Assembly: GCA_027945135.1 (NCBI GenBank)
Contig: CP116038.1
Span: 124,001-188,000, forward strand
Length of the DNA: 64,000 nt
Source of the DNA: Candidatus Phytoplasma oryzae
Lineage (GTDB): Bacteria; Bacillota_I; Bacilli_A; Acholeplasmatales; Acholeplasmataceae
Direction: 5' to 3'
In this document: piece after piece, positions 24,008-33,533 of the stretch
How the letters are laid out: the number at the start of each line of letters is the position of its first letter
Position numbering within the stretch: the first letter of the stretch is position 1
Notes under the pieces: generated by a model
What the model saw: only the letters and a program-made list of their open reading frames with translations
What the model was told of the DNA's origin: nothing
Databases searched by the model: none
Translations under genes and position numbers: made by a program

Positions 24008-26482
24008 ATGAAAATAGTTTATGATGGTTCTGAAAACGGTAATGTTTTTGAATTTTCTAATAAAATAGGGTATCCTATAGAAAAAATAGAATATTTTAAA
24101 AATTATGAAAATGAAGATATTTTTTTAATAACGAAAACTGTTAATTTTGGAAAAATGACTCAAAATACTAGATCTTTTTTGGAAAAGAATTGTTCTAATG
24201 TTATAGGTGTTGCTGTTTCTGGTAATAAAAATTTTGGAAAAAATTATGCTATAGCAGGAGAATTAATTTCTAAAGAATTTAATATTCCTTTTGTTTTTAA
24301 GTTTGAAGGTAGTGGATTAAAAGAAGATGTTGAAAATTTAAAAAAATGGTTGAAAGAATATGAAATGGATAAAAAAAATAATAATAAATATAATAAAATT
24401 CCTTTTTGGATTATTTTGAACAATCAAATTATAGATGAACAAGGAAATGTTAAAGATTTACAAAAAGATAAAGAAGCTTTGAAGTCTTATTTTAAAGAAG
24501 AAATTAATCCTAAAATGAAAAGATTCAAAACTTTAGAAGATAAAATAAATTTTTTAATAAAAAATGATTATTATGAAGAATTTTTTTTGAAAAAGTATGA
24601 TTTCTTTCAAATAAAAGAATTATATAAAATAGCTTATGATAAAAAATTTCATTTTCCTTCTTTTATAGGTGCTTTTAAATTTTATAATGATTATGCATTG
24701 AAGACAAGAGATAAAAAAGAGTATTTAGAAACTTACGAAGATCGTCTCGTTATAAATTCTTTGTATCATTCTTCTGGTAATTTTGAGTTAGCTAAAGAAA
24801 TAATTGAAAATTTAATTGAACAAAATTTTACTCCAGCTACTCCTACTTTATTGAATACAGGTTTAAAAAAAAGAGGAGAGTTTGTTTCTTGTTTTTTATT
24901 AGAAGCTGGTGATTCTTTAAACGATATTTCACGTATTGTAGAATTTTCTATGCAACTTTCTAAAATAGGCGGAGGAGTTTCTATTAATTTATCTAATTTA
25001 AGAGCTAAAGGTGAAAAAATAAAAGAAATTTCTAATGTTTCAAAAGGTGTTTTAGGTGTTGCTAAACTTTTGGATTATGCTTTTCGTTATGCTGATCAAA
25101 TGGGTCAAAGATTAGGAGCAGGAGCTGTTTATTTAAATGTTTTTCATGCGGATATTGAAGATTTTTTAAATTCTAAAAAATTGAATGCTGATGAAGATTT
25201 TAGGTTAAAAACTCTTTCATTAGGCGTTGTTATTCCTGACAAAATGATTGAATTAGCTAGAAATAATGAAAAAATGGCTTTATTTTATCCACATAATGTT
25301 TTTTTAGAATATGGTTTGGATTTTGCAGATTTAAGCATTTCTATGGATAAATGGTATGATATTTTATTATCTAATTCTCAAATTGATAAGAAATTTATTA
25401 ATCCTAGAAAGTTGTTAGAATTAATTGCTAATCTTCAAGGAGAATCTGGATATCCTTATTTAATGTTTTGTGATAATGCTAATAAAAACAGTACTTCTAT
25501 TGATAAAATTAAATTTTCTAATTTGTGTACAGAAATTTTGCAACCTACAATAACTTCTCACTATGCTTTTTATAATGAAAGAGAAAAAGATGAAATAGGT
25601 ATGGATATTTCTTGTAATTTATCTTCTGGACATATGGGAAATATGATAAAAAATAAAAAAATAAAAGAAACTGTATTTTCTGCTATGGAAGTTATGAATT
25701 CTGTTTCTTCTAAAACAAATATTAGTTATGTTCCTGCTATTGCTAAAGCTAATAGATTAAATAGGAGTGTTGGTTTTGGTATTATGGGACATCATGGTTT
25801 TATTGCTGAAAAGATGATATATTTTGGAAGTGATGAAGATTTAGAATTGATAGATGTTTTTTTTAATATAGTTAATTATTATTCTTTACTTCATTCTAAT
25901 TTAGAATCTATTAAAACTGGAAAAAAATTTTTCAAATTTGAAGAATCTTCTTATTCTAATGGTGATTATTTTAAAGATAAAAAAGCTATTTATCCTGTTT
26001 TACCTAAAATTAAAAAAATATTCGAAGGTATTTATATACCTACAGATGAAGATTGGTCTAAATTAAAAGAAAATGTAATTAAATATGGATTATATAATTC
26101 TCATAGATTAGCAGTTGCTCCTAACGGTTCTATAGGTTATATTATGTCAGCTACTCCTTCCTTAACCCCTATTAGACAATTGGTAGAAGAAAGAACTTAT
26201 GGCAATTCTAAAACTTATTTTCCTTCTCCTTTTTTAGATAAATTTGATTTTATGTATGAAACAGCTTATAAAATGAATAAATATAAAATTATAGATGTTA
26301 TTGCTATGGCACAAAAACATATAGATCAGGGCATTTCTTTTGAATTATGTATAACTTCTGATATTACTACAAGAGAGTTACAAAAATATTATTTATATGC
26401 TCATCACAAAGGCATAAAAACTCTTTATTATACAAGAACTCAAAAATTAAAAATAAATGAATGCGAATTATGTAGTGTTTAA
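24008..26482 (+). CDS. nrdE: Fused NrdI flavodoxin and class Ib ribonucleotide reductase large subunit
   Basis: One 824-residue protein carries two functions that are normally separate. Residues 1 to about 118 are NrdI-like: FGKMTQNTRSFLEK, VIGVAVSGNKNFGKNYAIAG and PFVFKFEGSGLKEDVE match the flavodoxin that supplies oxidant to the Mn-tyrosyl cofactor of NrdF. After a short Lys/Asn linker (119-130), NrdE follows: PATPTLLNTG, redox Cys295 (FVSCFLL), GGGVSINLSNLRAKG, radical-site NLCTE with Cys507 (Asn505, Glu509), Cys536 and the C-terminal CELC pair (819, 822). The enzyme makes dNDPs. nrdF is not in the window. It lies directly upstream of dnaA. The ATG has AGGGTG before it. I see no stop or frameshift between the domains. 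Confidence 0.93.
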   Translation: MKIVYDGSENGNVFEFSNKIGYPIEKIEYFKNYENEDIFLITKTVNFGKMTQNTRSFLEKNCSNVIGVAVSGNKNFGKNYAIAGELISKEFNIPFVFKFEGSGLKEDVENLKKWLKEYEMDKKNNNKYNKIPFWIILNNQIIDEQGNVKDLQKDKEALKSYFKEEINPKMKRFKTLEDKINFLIKNDYYEEFFLKKYDFFQIKELYKIAYDKKFHFPSFIGAFKFYNDYALKTRDKKEYLETYEDRLVINSLYHSSGNFELAKEIIENLIEQNFTPATPTLLNTGLKKRGEFVSCFLLEAGDSLNDISRIVEFSMQLSKIGGGVSINLSNLRAKGEKIKEISNVSKGVLGVAKLLDYAFRYADQMGQRLGAGAVYLNVFHADIEDFLNSKKLNADEDFRLKTLSLGVVIPDKMIELARNNEKMALFYPHNVFLEYGLDFADLSISMDKWYDILLSNSQIDKKFINPRKLLELIANLQGESGYPYLMFCDNANKNSTSIDKIKFSNLCTEILQPTITSHYAFYNEREKDEIGMDISCNLSSGHMGNMIKNKKIKETVFSAMEVMNSVSSKTNISYVPAIAKANRLNRSVGFGIMGHHGFIAEKMIYFGSDEDLELIDVFFNIVNYYSLLHSNLESIKTGKKFFKFEESSYSNGDYFKDKKAIYPVLPKIKKIFEGIYIPTDEDWSKLKENVIKYGLYNSHRLAVAPNGSIGYIMSATPSLTPIRQLVEERTYGNSKTYFPSPFLDKFDFMYETAYKMNKYKIIDVIAMAQKHIDQGISFELCITSDITTRELQKYYLYAHHKGIKTLYYTRTQKLKINECELCSV

Positions 26483-26604
26483 TTTCGAAGTAATTAATTA
26501 ATTTAATAATAAATTTAAAATTATTTTTAAATTTTAAATAGATATTTATTGTTTATTTTTATTATATTTTAAAAATCAAATATTTTAAAAAAGGCATTAT
26601 TTTA

Positions 26605-28002
26605 ATGGAAAAAAAAGAATTTTTATCTAAAGAAGAAAAAATTTGGTTTAATATTTTTAATAACTTATCTCTTATTTATAGTAAAGAGGTTTTTGAAGAA
26701 AATTTTTCTTATATAAAAAAACCATACAAAATAGAAAAAGGTATTTTTTTTATTTTAGTTGAAAATGAATTTATTAAAAGAAAAATGTATGATATCTATT
26801 TAAATAAAATAGAAGAAATATCTAAAAAATATACTAATGAAAAATTTTATTTTAAATTTATTACTTGCGATGATGAAATAATAAAAAATGATCAAAATAA
26901 AAAAAATAATATTATTGAACAAAATGAATTAGAAAATAATATTAGTTTTTTAAATAATGATAATTTAAATGTTAATTATAATTTTGAAAATTTTGTAGAA
27001 GGAAATAGTAATTTTTTTGCTTTGAAAATGGCTAAAAAAATTGCTGAGTCTGAAGATATTCTAATAAATCCTTTATATATTTTTGGTTCTGTAGGCTTAG
27101 GAAAAACTCATCTTCTTCATTCTATTGGTAATTTTATTTCTAAAAAAAAAACTTATAAAAAAATTTTATATATAAAAGCAGATGATTTTGTAGAAGATTT
27201 TACAAATCAATTAAGAAAAGAAAGAATGGAATATTTTAAAAGTAAATATCGAAATATAGATGTTCTTTTAGTTGATGATATTCAAATGATGTCTGAAGCC
27301 AAAAGAACTCAAATAGAATTTTTTAAGATTTTTGATTACTTAAATTTTAATAAAAAACAGATAGTTATAACTAGTGATAAACCTATTACAGAATTAAGTA
27401 ATATTATGGAAAGATTAACTAACCGTTTTAAGGCAGGTTTAATAGTCGATATTAAAAAGCCAGATTCTAAACATTGTTTTGATATTTTAGAAAAGAAAAT
27501 ATTTGCACTTCAAGGTTATAAAAATAAATTTAAAAAAGATGTTTTAAAATTTATTTCTTTTAATTTTTGTGATAACATAAGAGAAATGGAAGGTGCTTTG
27601 CTTAGAATTTTAAATTATGCTCAAATTTATGATTTAAAAGTTAATTTAAAAAATACTATAGTTTCATTAGAACCATTATTGAAAAATAAAACATTAATTT
27701 CCGGAGAAAAAATATATTTAGATAAAATTCAAAAAATAATAAGCGAATTTTATAATATTAATATAGAAGATTTACAAAGTAAAAAAAGACATAATAAATA
27801 TACTTTACCTAGACATGTTACTATTTATATAATGAAAATTTTTAATAATTTATCTTTTAAAAAAATCGGTTTGTTTTTAAATAGAAAATATTCTTCTATT
27901 TTTAAAGCTTTTATAAAAATAGAAAACAAAATAAAAATAAATAATGATTTAAAAAGATCAGTAACGATTATTTTAAAAAAAATAAATAATCAAAGAGATT
28001 AA
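26605..28002 (+). CDS. dnaA: Chromosomal replication initiator DnaA
   Basis: DnaA is the AAA+ protein that binds DnaA boxes and opens the origin. The 465-residue product has an N-terminal domain I, a short linker, Walker A GSVGLGKTHLLH (about 159-170), Walker B LLVDDIQMM, sensor I QIVITSDKP, the arginine-finger region MERLTNRFKAGL, and domain IV. In domain IV the PRH Arg is kept, but the recognition helix reads NRKYSSIFKA (Lys428, Tyr429, Ser430, Ser431, Ile432) where other bacteria have GRDHTTVLHA. Asp and His of that motif contact box bases in E. coli, so altered specificity is likely. It lies between nrdIE and dnaN; the 122-bp upstream gap has no boxes. Confidence 0.97.
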   Translation: MEKKEFLSKEEKIWFNIFNNLSLIYSKEVFEENFSYIKKPYKIEKGIFFILVENEFIKRKMYDIYLNKIEEISKKYTNEKFYFKFITCDDEIIKNDQNKKNNIIEQNELENNISFLNNDNLNVNYNFENFVEGNSNFFALKMAKKIAESEDILINPLYIFGSVGLGKTHLLHSIGNFISKKKTYKKILYIKADDFVEDFTNQLRKERMEYFKSKYRNIDVLLVDDIQMMSEAKRTQIEFFKIFDYLNFNKKQIVITSDKPITELSNIMERLTNRFKAGLIVDIKKPDSKHCFDILEKKIFALQGYKNKFKKDVLKFISFNFCDNIREMEGALLRILNYAQIYDLKVNLKNTIVSLEPLLKNKTLISGEKIYLDKIQKIISEFYNINIEDLQSKKRHNKYTLPRHVTIYIMKIFNNLSFKKIGLFLNRKYSSIFKAFIKIENKIKINNDLKRSVTIILKKINNQRD

Positions 28003-28028
28003 AAAAAACAAAGAGATTAAAAAACGAT

Positions 28029-29168
28029 ATGAATTTTGAAATAAAAAAGGATTTATTTTTGAATTATTTAATACAGATTCAAAAAATACTTCCTCAAAAA
28101 ACATTTTTTCCGATTTATTATTGTATTAAACTATATTCTGAAAATAATTCTTTATTTTTAGAAGTTAGTAATATGAATGTTTCGATAAAAATTAAAATAG
28201 AAAATGAAATTTTAAAAATCAAAGATGATGGTTTTGCTATTGTTTCTGGTAAATGTTTAATTGATATTATTAAAAAAATAGATTGTCAAGAAATCCAGGT
28301 TTCTTCTATTGAAGATCAATTTTTAGTTATTAAAACTTCTTTTTCAGAATATAAACTAAAAATTGTTCATTTAAATGATTTTCCTTTTATTAATTTTGAT
28401 TTAGATTTAAAAAATTTTTTTGAAATAGAAATTAATTTATTTAAAAAAATAATTAAAGAAACGAATGTTACTACTGCTAAAGATAAAGAAAAGAAAAATG
28501 TTTTAACAGGTGTTAATTTGATTTATTGTAAACCTTATTTAATAGCTTCATCTACTGATTCTTTTCGTTTAAGTCAAAAAAAAATAGAATTTAATAAAAA
28601 TTATAAAGATTTCAATATTATTTTACCTAATAAAAGTTTAGAAGAATTGATTAAACTCTTAGAATTTGAAAAAGAAAATTATTTAAAATTTTTTATAAAG
28701 CAACAAAAATTTTTTGTATATACTAATTCTTTAATTTTTCAAACTTCTCTTTTAGAGGGTGAATTTCCAAAATTAGCAAATATTGATAGAAAAAAATTTA
28801 CTTATTTTTTTAAATTGAATAAAGAAAAGTTGATTAAAATTTTGGAAAGAGTTTCTTTATTTTTACCCAAAGAAGTTAGTATTACCGAGAATATGGTTAA
28901 ATTTAAAACTAATATTCAAGAAAAAAATATAGAAATTTCTTCTAATAGTGAAGAAATAGGTAATGCTTTAGAAAAAATTGATATTTTAGACAGTTTTTTA
29001 TTAGAAAATATAATCTTTTCTTTCAATATAAAATATTTAGAAGATATTATAAAGATTTTTCCTACAAAAGAAGTTATTTTTTCTTTTTATAATCCAAATC
29101 AATCTTTTATTTTATATAGCGATGAAGAAGAAACTCTTTTTTATTTAATTTTGCCTTTTTTTAATTAA
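28029..29168 (+). CDS. dnaN: DNA polymerase III sliding clamp (beta subunit)
   Basis: DnaN forms the ring that tethers the replicative polymerase to DNA. The 379-residue product has the normal length and the three repeated clamp folds. Recognisable parts are KILPQKTFFPIYYCIKLY near the N-terminus, VTTAKDKEKKNVLTGVNLIY (start of domain II), ATDSFRLS-like STDSFRLSQKKI, and LLEGEFPKLANIDRKKFTY (start of domain III). It follows dnaA by 26 nt, the classic dnaA-dnaN pair. Codon use is G/T-rich on this strand, unlike plus-strand genes left of 23 kb. Confidence 0.96.
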   Translation: MNFEIKKDLFLNYLIQIQKILPQKTFFPIYYCIKLYSENNSLFLEVSNMNVSIKIKIENEILKIKDDGFAIVSGKCLIDIIKKIDCQEIQVSSIEDQFLVIKTSFSEYKLKIVHLNDFPFINFDLDLKNFFEIEINLFKKIIKETNVTTAKDKEKKNVLTGVNLIYCKPYLIASSTDSFRLSQKKIEFNKNYKDFNIILPNKSLEELIKLLEFEKENYLKFFIKQQKFFVYTNSLIFQTSLLEGEFPKLANIDRKKFTYFFKLNKEKLIKILERVSLFLPKEVSITENMVKFKTNIQEKNIEISSNSEEIGNALEKIDILDSFLLENIIFSFNIKYLEDIIKIFPTKEVIFSFYNPNQSFILYSDEEETLFYLILPFFN

Positions 29169-29805
29169 ATAATTTTAAATTTTTATTTAATTTTTATTTA
29201 TATATATTATATATATTTGTTTTTTTTGATGATATTATTTTATTGATAATAAAAAAATTTTTTTCTATAGTAAATATTAAAGAAATTTTATATTATTTTA
29301 CTCATTGAACTCTATTTTTTTCAAATTAAGAAATAAAAAAAAATATTATTTTTTATTTTTTCTTATTTATTAGATTTTTATATTTAATTTTTTAATTTAT
29401 AATATTTTGTTTTTTAAAAAAACTATTATTTTGGTATATAAAAATAAAAAAAATAGTATTTTTTTATTTTTATATTACTTGATTTTATAAAAAATAAATA
29501 AAATTTTTTATATTTTTATACATTTTATTTTATATTTGTCTGTTTTTTATTTATTTTTTATTTTTAAATTTGTTATAAAAAATGTTTTTTTATGATCATT
29601 ATATTATAATTTTCCTTTATCATGGAATTTTTTTAAATAATATTTTATTTATAATTTTCATAAAAAACTAAAATAATATTTTTTTTAAGAATTATAATTT
29701 TATTTTTTATATTTTTTATTTTATAAAAAAATATATATAATTATTTTTTTGTATACAATTAAAAAAAACAACATTTTTTCAAAAAAAATAGAAGGTTTTA
29801 AATTT
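29169..29805. other. Intergenic region after dnaN, no gene seen
   Basis: About 640 bp of T-rich sequence. A possible hairpin, AAAAAACTATT ... AATAGTATTTTTTT (around 29418-29468), could terminate dnaN. I looked for DnaA-like boxes here, because many bacteria have their origin next to dnaN, and found none. An AAGGT-type site and ATG at 29806 begin trpS. Confidence 0.45.
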
Positions 29806-30819
29806 ATGTCTAAAAAAAAAAGATTATTAACAGGTATTAAACCAACAGGAGATTTAACTTTAGGAAATTATTTGGGTATAATTAAGCCTTTAATTAATTT
29901 TCAAAAAAAATTTCCTGAAGATTATGATTTTTATCTTTTTATAGCTGATCTTCATTCTTTAACTAATTTTCAAGATCCTTTTTTATTAAAAAAAAGGATT
30001 GACAATATTATTTTATTGTATTTATGTTCTGGTTTAAATATGAAAAATCTTTTGTTATTTGTTCAATCTGATATTTTTTATGTTACTTATTTAAATTACA
30101 TTTTAGAATGTAATGTTTATTTAGGTGAATTAAAACGCATGAATCAATTTAAAGATTATCAACAAAAAAATAAATTGAAAAATAATATTAGAACTTCTTT
30201 TTTAACTTATCCTGTTTTAATGGCTTCAGATATTTTACTTTATGATTCTGATGTTGTTCTTGTTGGTCAAGATCAAAAACAACATTTAGAATTAACTAGA
30301 AATATAGCAATACGTTTTAATAAACTATATGGTTCAACTTTTGTTGTTCCTAATTTTCTTCAGTTAGGAAAAATAATTAAATCTTTAACAGAACCTAACA
30401 AAAAAATGAGTAAAAGTAAAAATATTTATGATGAATTTGAAGATAAAGGTTGTATTTTTCTTTTAGAAGATCTAAAAAATATTAAAAAAAAAATTATGAG
30501 ATCTGTAACAGATTCTGAAAATAAAATCAAATATGATCCATTTTTAAAACCTGGAATTAGTAATCTTCTTGTAATATATTCTTGTTTGAAAGAATGGGAT
30601 ATAAAAAAAACAGAAAATTATTTTTCTAATAGTTCTTATATTTTTTTAAAAGAAAAAGTATCTTCATTATTAATTAAAGAAATTTCTATTATTCAAAGTA
30701 ATTTTTTTTCTTTTAAAACACAAAAAATTTCAAATATTTTAAAAGAAAATACTAAAAAAGTTCAAGAAATAGCTGAAAAAAAAATAATTCAAGTAAAAAA
30801 AAAAATTGGATTAAAATAA
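29806..30819 (+). CDS. trpS: Tryptophanyl-tRNA synthetase
   Basis: The enzyme charges tRNA-Trp (class Ic aminoacyl-tRNA synthetase). The 337-residue product starts MSKKKRLLTGIKPTGDLTLG NYLG, carrying the HIGH-equivalent TLGNYLG. It continues with FIADLHSLTNFQDP, PVLMASDILLYDSDVVLVGQ DQKQHLE (Trp/AMP pocket) and the KMSKS loop EPNKKMSKSKN. An in-frame TTG at 29749 would add 19 residues, but GAAGG 11 nt before the ATG at 29806 and the family N-terminus favour the shorter form. TGA is a stop in this genome, so a single Trp tRNA (CCA) is expected. Confidence 0.95.
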   Translation: MSKKKRLLTGIKPTGDLTLGNYLGIIKPLINFQKKFPEDYDFYLFIADLHSLTNFQDPFLLKKRIDNIILLYLCSGLNMKNLLLFVQSDIFYVTYLNYILECNVYLGELKRMNQFKDYQQKNKLKNNIRTSFLTYPVLMASDILLYDSDVVLVGQDQKQHLELTRNIAIRFNKLYGSTFVVPNFLQLGKIIKSLTEPNKKMSKSKNIYDEFEDKGCIFLLEDLKNIKKKIMRSVTDSENKIKYDPFLKPGISNLLVIYSCLKEWDIKKTENYFSNSSYIFLKEKVSSLLIKEISIIQSNFFSFKTQKISNILKENTKKVQEIAEKKIIQVKKKIGLK

Positions 30820-31040
30820 TTATTTATGTTTTGGAAATTTAAAAGAATAATTTAAAATTATTGATATATAATATAATTATAGTTATAGTACTTTTCATTT
30901 TTATTTTTTTATACTATATAAAATGATTTATTTTAAATAAATTATTAAAAAATTTATTAAATTTATTTTTTATATTATTTTTGATTTTTATAATATTTTT
31001 ATTTTAAATATTTATTTTATTGAACGAAGGTATAAATTTT

Positions 31041-31841
31041 ATGAATTTAAATGATAAATTTAAACAAAATATTTCTAAATTTCGTTTACTGATATTATTA
31101 GTATCAACATTATTAATTTTTATTATTTTTTTAAATTATAATTCAGGTTTTAAAAAAAAATCATCTAATTATGATGAAAACATGAAATTACAAAAAGAAA
31201 AAAATTTATTAGACAAAGAAAACAGATTAAGAGAAATTACAAAATCTGTATATAATATAGAAAAAAAGATAAAAGCTATTTTTACACTTGAAGATCAAGA
31301 ATCGTTAAAAAAATTACAAGGTAATGAAATACAAAAATCACAAGAAATAACTAAAATAATAATATTTTTAAGCCAAAAGATAAATATTGAGTCTATTCAA
31401 AATAAATTAGAAATTATAGAAAATTTAAAAAGTAATGATCCTAAACAAAAAAACTTAGGTAAAACAAAGATTTTAGAATATTTAGAACAAGTAAAAAATA
31501 AAGATAATGTTAATAAATTATTTACTTCTAAATTAGAAGATATAATAATTAATTTAAATAGTCCTGATCAACAAATAGTAGAAGACGAGTTATCCAAAAT
31601 TATTTTACAAACAGAACAATATTTATCTAAACAAATGAAAGAAAAAGATTATTTGAGAATTCAAAATTTAAGAAATCCTTCTACATTGGATTCGGAGATA
31701 GAGAAAATTATTCAAGAATTGAAATATAAAGAACAACAAGCATTAAATAATTTATCACCAGAAGAAAGAGAAAATTTAAATAAATTAAAAGATGAACAAG
31801 AATCTTTGAGAAGTGAAATTGAAATAATAAAAAATAAATAA
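31041..31841 (+). CDS. Signal-anchored coiled-coil protein of unknown function
   Basis: A 266-residue product with basic residues, one strong hydrophobic segment (about 15-33, LLILLVSTLLIFIIFLN) and a long hydrophilic domain made almost wholly of predicted helix and coiled coil (Glu, Lys, Gln, Leu-rich, few aromatics). The hydrophobic segment lacks a clear cleavage site, so it may anchor the protein with the helical part outside. GAAGG lies 11 nt before the ATG at 31041; an in-frame TTG at 31020 overlaps that site and is rejected as start. It stands alone between trpS and the rpsF operon. I recognise no family; a phytoplasma surface or secreted protein is possible. Confidence 0.7.
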   Translation: MNLNDKFKQNISKFRLLILLVSTLLIFIIFLNYNSGFKKKSSNYDENMKLQKEKNLLDKENRLREITKSVYNIEKKIKAIFTLEDQESLKKLQGNEIQKSQEITKIIIFLSQKINIESIQNKLEIIENLKSNDPKQKNLGKTKILEYLEQVKNKDNVNKLFTSKLEDIIINLNSPDQQIVEDELSKIILQTEQYLSKQMKEKDYLRIQNLRNPSTLDSEIEKIIQELKYKEQQALNNLSPEERENLNKLKDEQESLRSEIEIIKNK

Positions 31842-32248
31842 GATTTTTCAAGAAATTTATTAATTTTAATTGAAATAATATAATATAAAAAAAATAAAAT
31901 AATATTATCCCGAAAAATTGTATCAAAAAAAAGATATATTAATTATATTTTGTTAATTTAATGATATAAATTTATCTATTTTATTTTTTTATTTATATTA
32001 TTTTATTAAAAATAAAATAATTTTTTATCAAAATAATAAAATTGACATTTTTTTTTTATTTGCTAGAATAATCTTAGTTTGATTTCGTAATTTTATTTCA
32101 TAATATTATTTTATAAAAAAATTAATATAATTTCAAAATTTAAAATTAAATAATAAAATTAAATAAAAATATTAGAAATGATTTTTTTTATAAAAATAAT
32201 ATAAATTTATAAAATTTTAAAGTTAAAGGAGAATTATATAATAAAATA
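31842..32248. other. Intergenic region with the rpsF promoter
   Basis: About 400 bp; the first half shows nothing recognisable. The rpsF operon promoter is at 32042-32069, giving a leader of about 170 nt. AAAGGAG at 32225-32231 is the ribosome-binding site, 17 nt before the ATG. No coding frame is convincing on either strand. Confidence 0.5.
32042..32069 (+). promoter_or_regulatory. Promoter of the rpsF-ssb-rpsR operon
   Basis: TTGACA (32042-32047) matches the consensus -35 exactly. TAGAAT (32064-32069), preceded by TGC, gives an extended -10 with 16-bp spacing. This is the best promoter in the window. Confidence 0.8.
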
Positions 32249-32578
32249 ATGAAAAAAAGATATGAAATAATGTATATTTTAAGTCCTAATTTAAATGATG
32301 AAAATGTAAAAAATATTAATGATGATATTAAGAGTATTTTTTTGAAAAAAGGAAGTGTTTTGAATTTTACTAAACCAGAAATAAAAACATTAGCTTATCC
32401 TATTCAAAAGTTTAGAGAAGGTTTATATAATTCTTTATTAGTATATGCTGATAATGAAGAGATTCAGGAATTTAATCATAAAGCAAATGTTAGTGAAGAA
32501 ATTATTCGTTTTATTTTAATTAATAGAGAGGGGAAAAAATATGATAAACAAAGTTATTTTAGTAGGCAGGATAACTAA
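32249..32578 (+). CDS. rpsF: 30S ribosomal protein S6
   Basis: S6 pairs with S18 on the 30S platform. The 109-residue product has the S6 pattern: KKRYEIMYILSPNLNDENVK at the start, then TLAYPIQKFREGLYNSLLVY and VSEEIIRFILINREGKK. Its 3' end overlaps ssb by 38 nt in another frame, extending S6 by about ten residues beyond its usual end, which suggests translational coupling. It is the first gene of the canonical rpsF-ssb-rpsR operon behind a strong promoter. AAAGGAG lies 17 nt before the ATG. Confidence 0.96.
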   Translation: MKKRYEIMYILSPNLNDENVKNINDDIKSIFLKKGSVLNFTKPEIKTLAYPIQKFREGLYNSLLVYADNEEIQEFNHKANVSEEIIRFILINREGKKYDKQSYFSRQDN

Positions 32579-33035
32579 AGAACCAGAATTGCGTTTTGTG
32601 AGCGAAGATATTCCTTTAGTTAATTTTACTTTAGCTGTCGAAAGAAATTTTGTTAATTCTTTAGGTAATAAAGAAACAGATTTTATTCGTTGTGTTATAT
32701 GGCGCAAGCAGGCAGAAAATTTTGTTAAATATGTAACTAAAGGAACTTTGTTAGGAGTTGAAGGTAGTATTCAAGTTAGGTCTTTTGATAATGAAAATAA
32801 TCAAAAACAATATATAACTGAAATTTCTTGCACTTCTTTTTATTTTTTAGAATCTAAAAAATATAGAGATTATATTGAACAAAATAACAATCATAACAAC
32901 AATAATTTTGACTATGAAAACGATAGAAAAAATAATAATGATAATAAAAAAAATTCTCAAAATATTATTTTCAATAAGGAAAAAGAAACAGAAGAAGATA
33001 TGAATACTGAAGAAGAAGATAATTTACCTTTTTAA
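32541..33035 (+). CDS. ssb: Single-stranded DNA-binding protein
   Basis: SSB coats single-stranded DNA during replication, repair and recombination. The 164-residue product has an OB-fold starting MINKVILVGRITKEPELRFV, then VNFTLAVERNF, ETDFIRCVIWRKQAENFVKY and GTLLGVEGSIQVRSFDN. A low-complexity Asn-rich linker follows (about 112-150), and the acidic tail EEEDNLPF carries the conserved DLPF-like tip that docks partner proteins. GAGGGG lies 8-12 nt before the ATG, inside the end of rpsF. It sits between rpsF and rpsR, as in most Firmicutes and Tenericutes. Confidence 0.97.
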   Translation: MINKVILVGRITKEPELRFVSEDIPLVNFTLAVERNFVNSLGNKETDFIRCVIWRKQAENFVKYVTKGTLLGVEGSIQVRSFDNENNQKQYITEISCTSFYFLESKKYRDYIEQNNNHNNNNFDYENDRKNNNDNKKNSQNIIFNKEKETEEDMNTEEEDNLPF

Positions 33036-33118
33036 AATTAAAAAATATTTTTAATAAAATAATCATTGTTTAAGGTTAACAGAAGATTAGGAGAGGAGAT
33101 TAATTATAAAAAAAATAT

Positions 33119-33349
33119 ATGAAACAATCTAGAAAATTTTTTAAAAAACGTAAAAAAGTATGTTTTTTTACACAAAATAAATTTACTTATATTGATTTTA
33201 AAGATGTTGAGTTATTAAGCAAATTTATAACAAACAAGGGTAAAATTTTACCAAGTAGAACAACTGGTACATCTGCTAAATGGCAAAGAATTTTGGCAAA
33301 AGAAATTAAAAGAGCTAGACATATGTCTTTAATACCTTTTGTGGCTTAA
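33119..33349 (+). CDS. rpsR: 30S ribosomal protein S18
   Basis: S18 binds S6 on the 30S platform. The 76-residue product has the S18 pattern: [20 protein letters not shown] near the start and [20 protein letters not shown] followed by [14 protein letters not shown]. Length is normal. GAGAGGAG lies 20 nt before the ATG, the longest such spacing seen in the window. A clear rho-independent terminator follows, ending the rpsF-ssb-rpsR operon. Confidence 0.97.
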   Translation: MKQSRKFFKKRKKVCFFTQNKFTYIDFKDVELLSKFITNKGKILPSRTTGTSAKWQRILAKEIKRARHMSLIPFVA

Positions 33350-33355
33350 ATAGGA

Positions 33356-33424
33356 AAATAAACAAGAATTTATAAATATTAAAATTATTTTTATTATATT
33401 ATATATTTTCTTGTTTATTTTTTT
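33356..33424 (+). terminator. Terminator of the rpsF-ssb-rpsR operon
   Basis: AAATAAACAAGAA (33356-33368) pairs perfectly with TTCTTGTTTATTT (33408-33420), which runs on into more T's. The loop is a long A/T stretch of about 39 nt. Confidence 0.75.
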
Positions 33425-33533
33425 ATATAATAATAAAATTGAAAATATTAAATTATATAAATTATTTATTGGATAAAATATATTATATAAATGAAAATTT
33501 GATTAATTTATAATTAAACAATAATTAAAGAAA

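Noticed and set aside
26483-26604. Origin immediately upstream of dnaA
   Set aside because: The 122-bp gap has no TTAtnCACA-like boxes; the array at 23.2-23.7 kb is far better.
29749-29805. Upstream TTG start for trpS
   Set aside because: The extra 19 residues are low complexity, and GAAGG lies at proper distance from the ATG at 29806.
31020-31040. Upstream TTG start for the coiled-coil membrane protein
   Set aside because: The codons coincide with the GAAGG ribosome-binding site of the ATG at 31041.
32516-32707. Antisense open frames within real genes (for example over ssb, tsf, gpsA, spoVG, rpsB)
   Set aside because: They overlap conserved genes, have no family signatures and arise from AT-rich codon complementarity.
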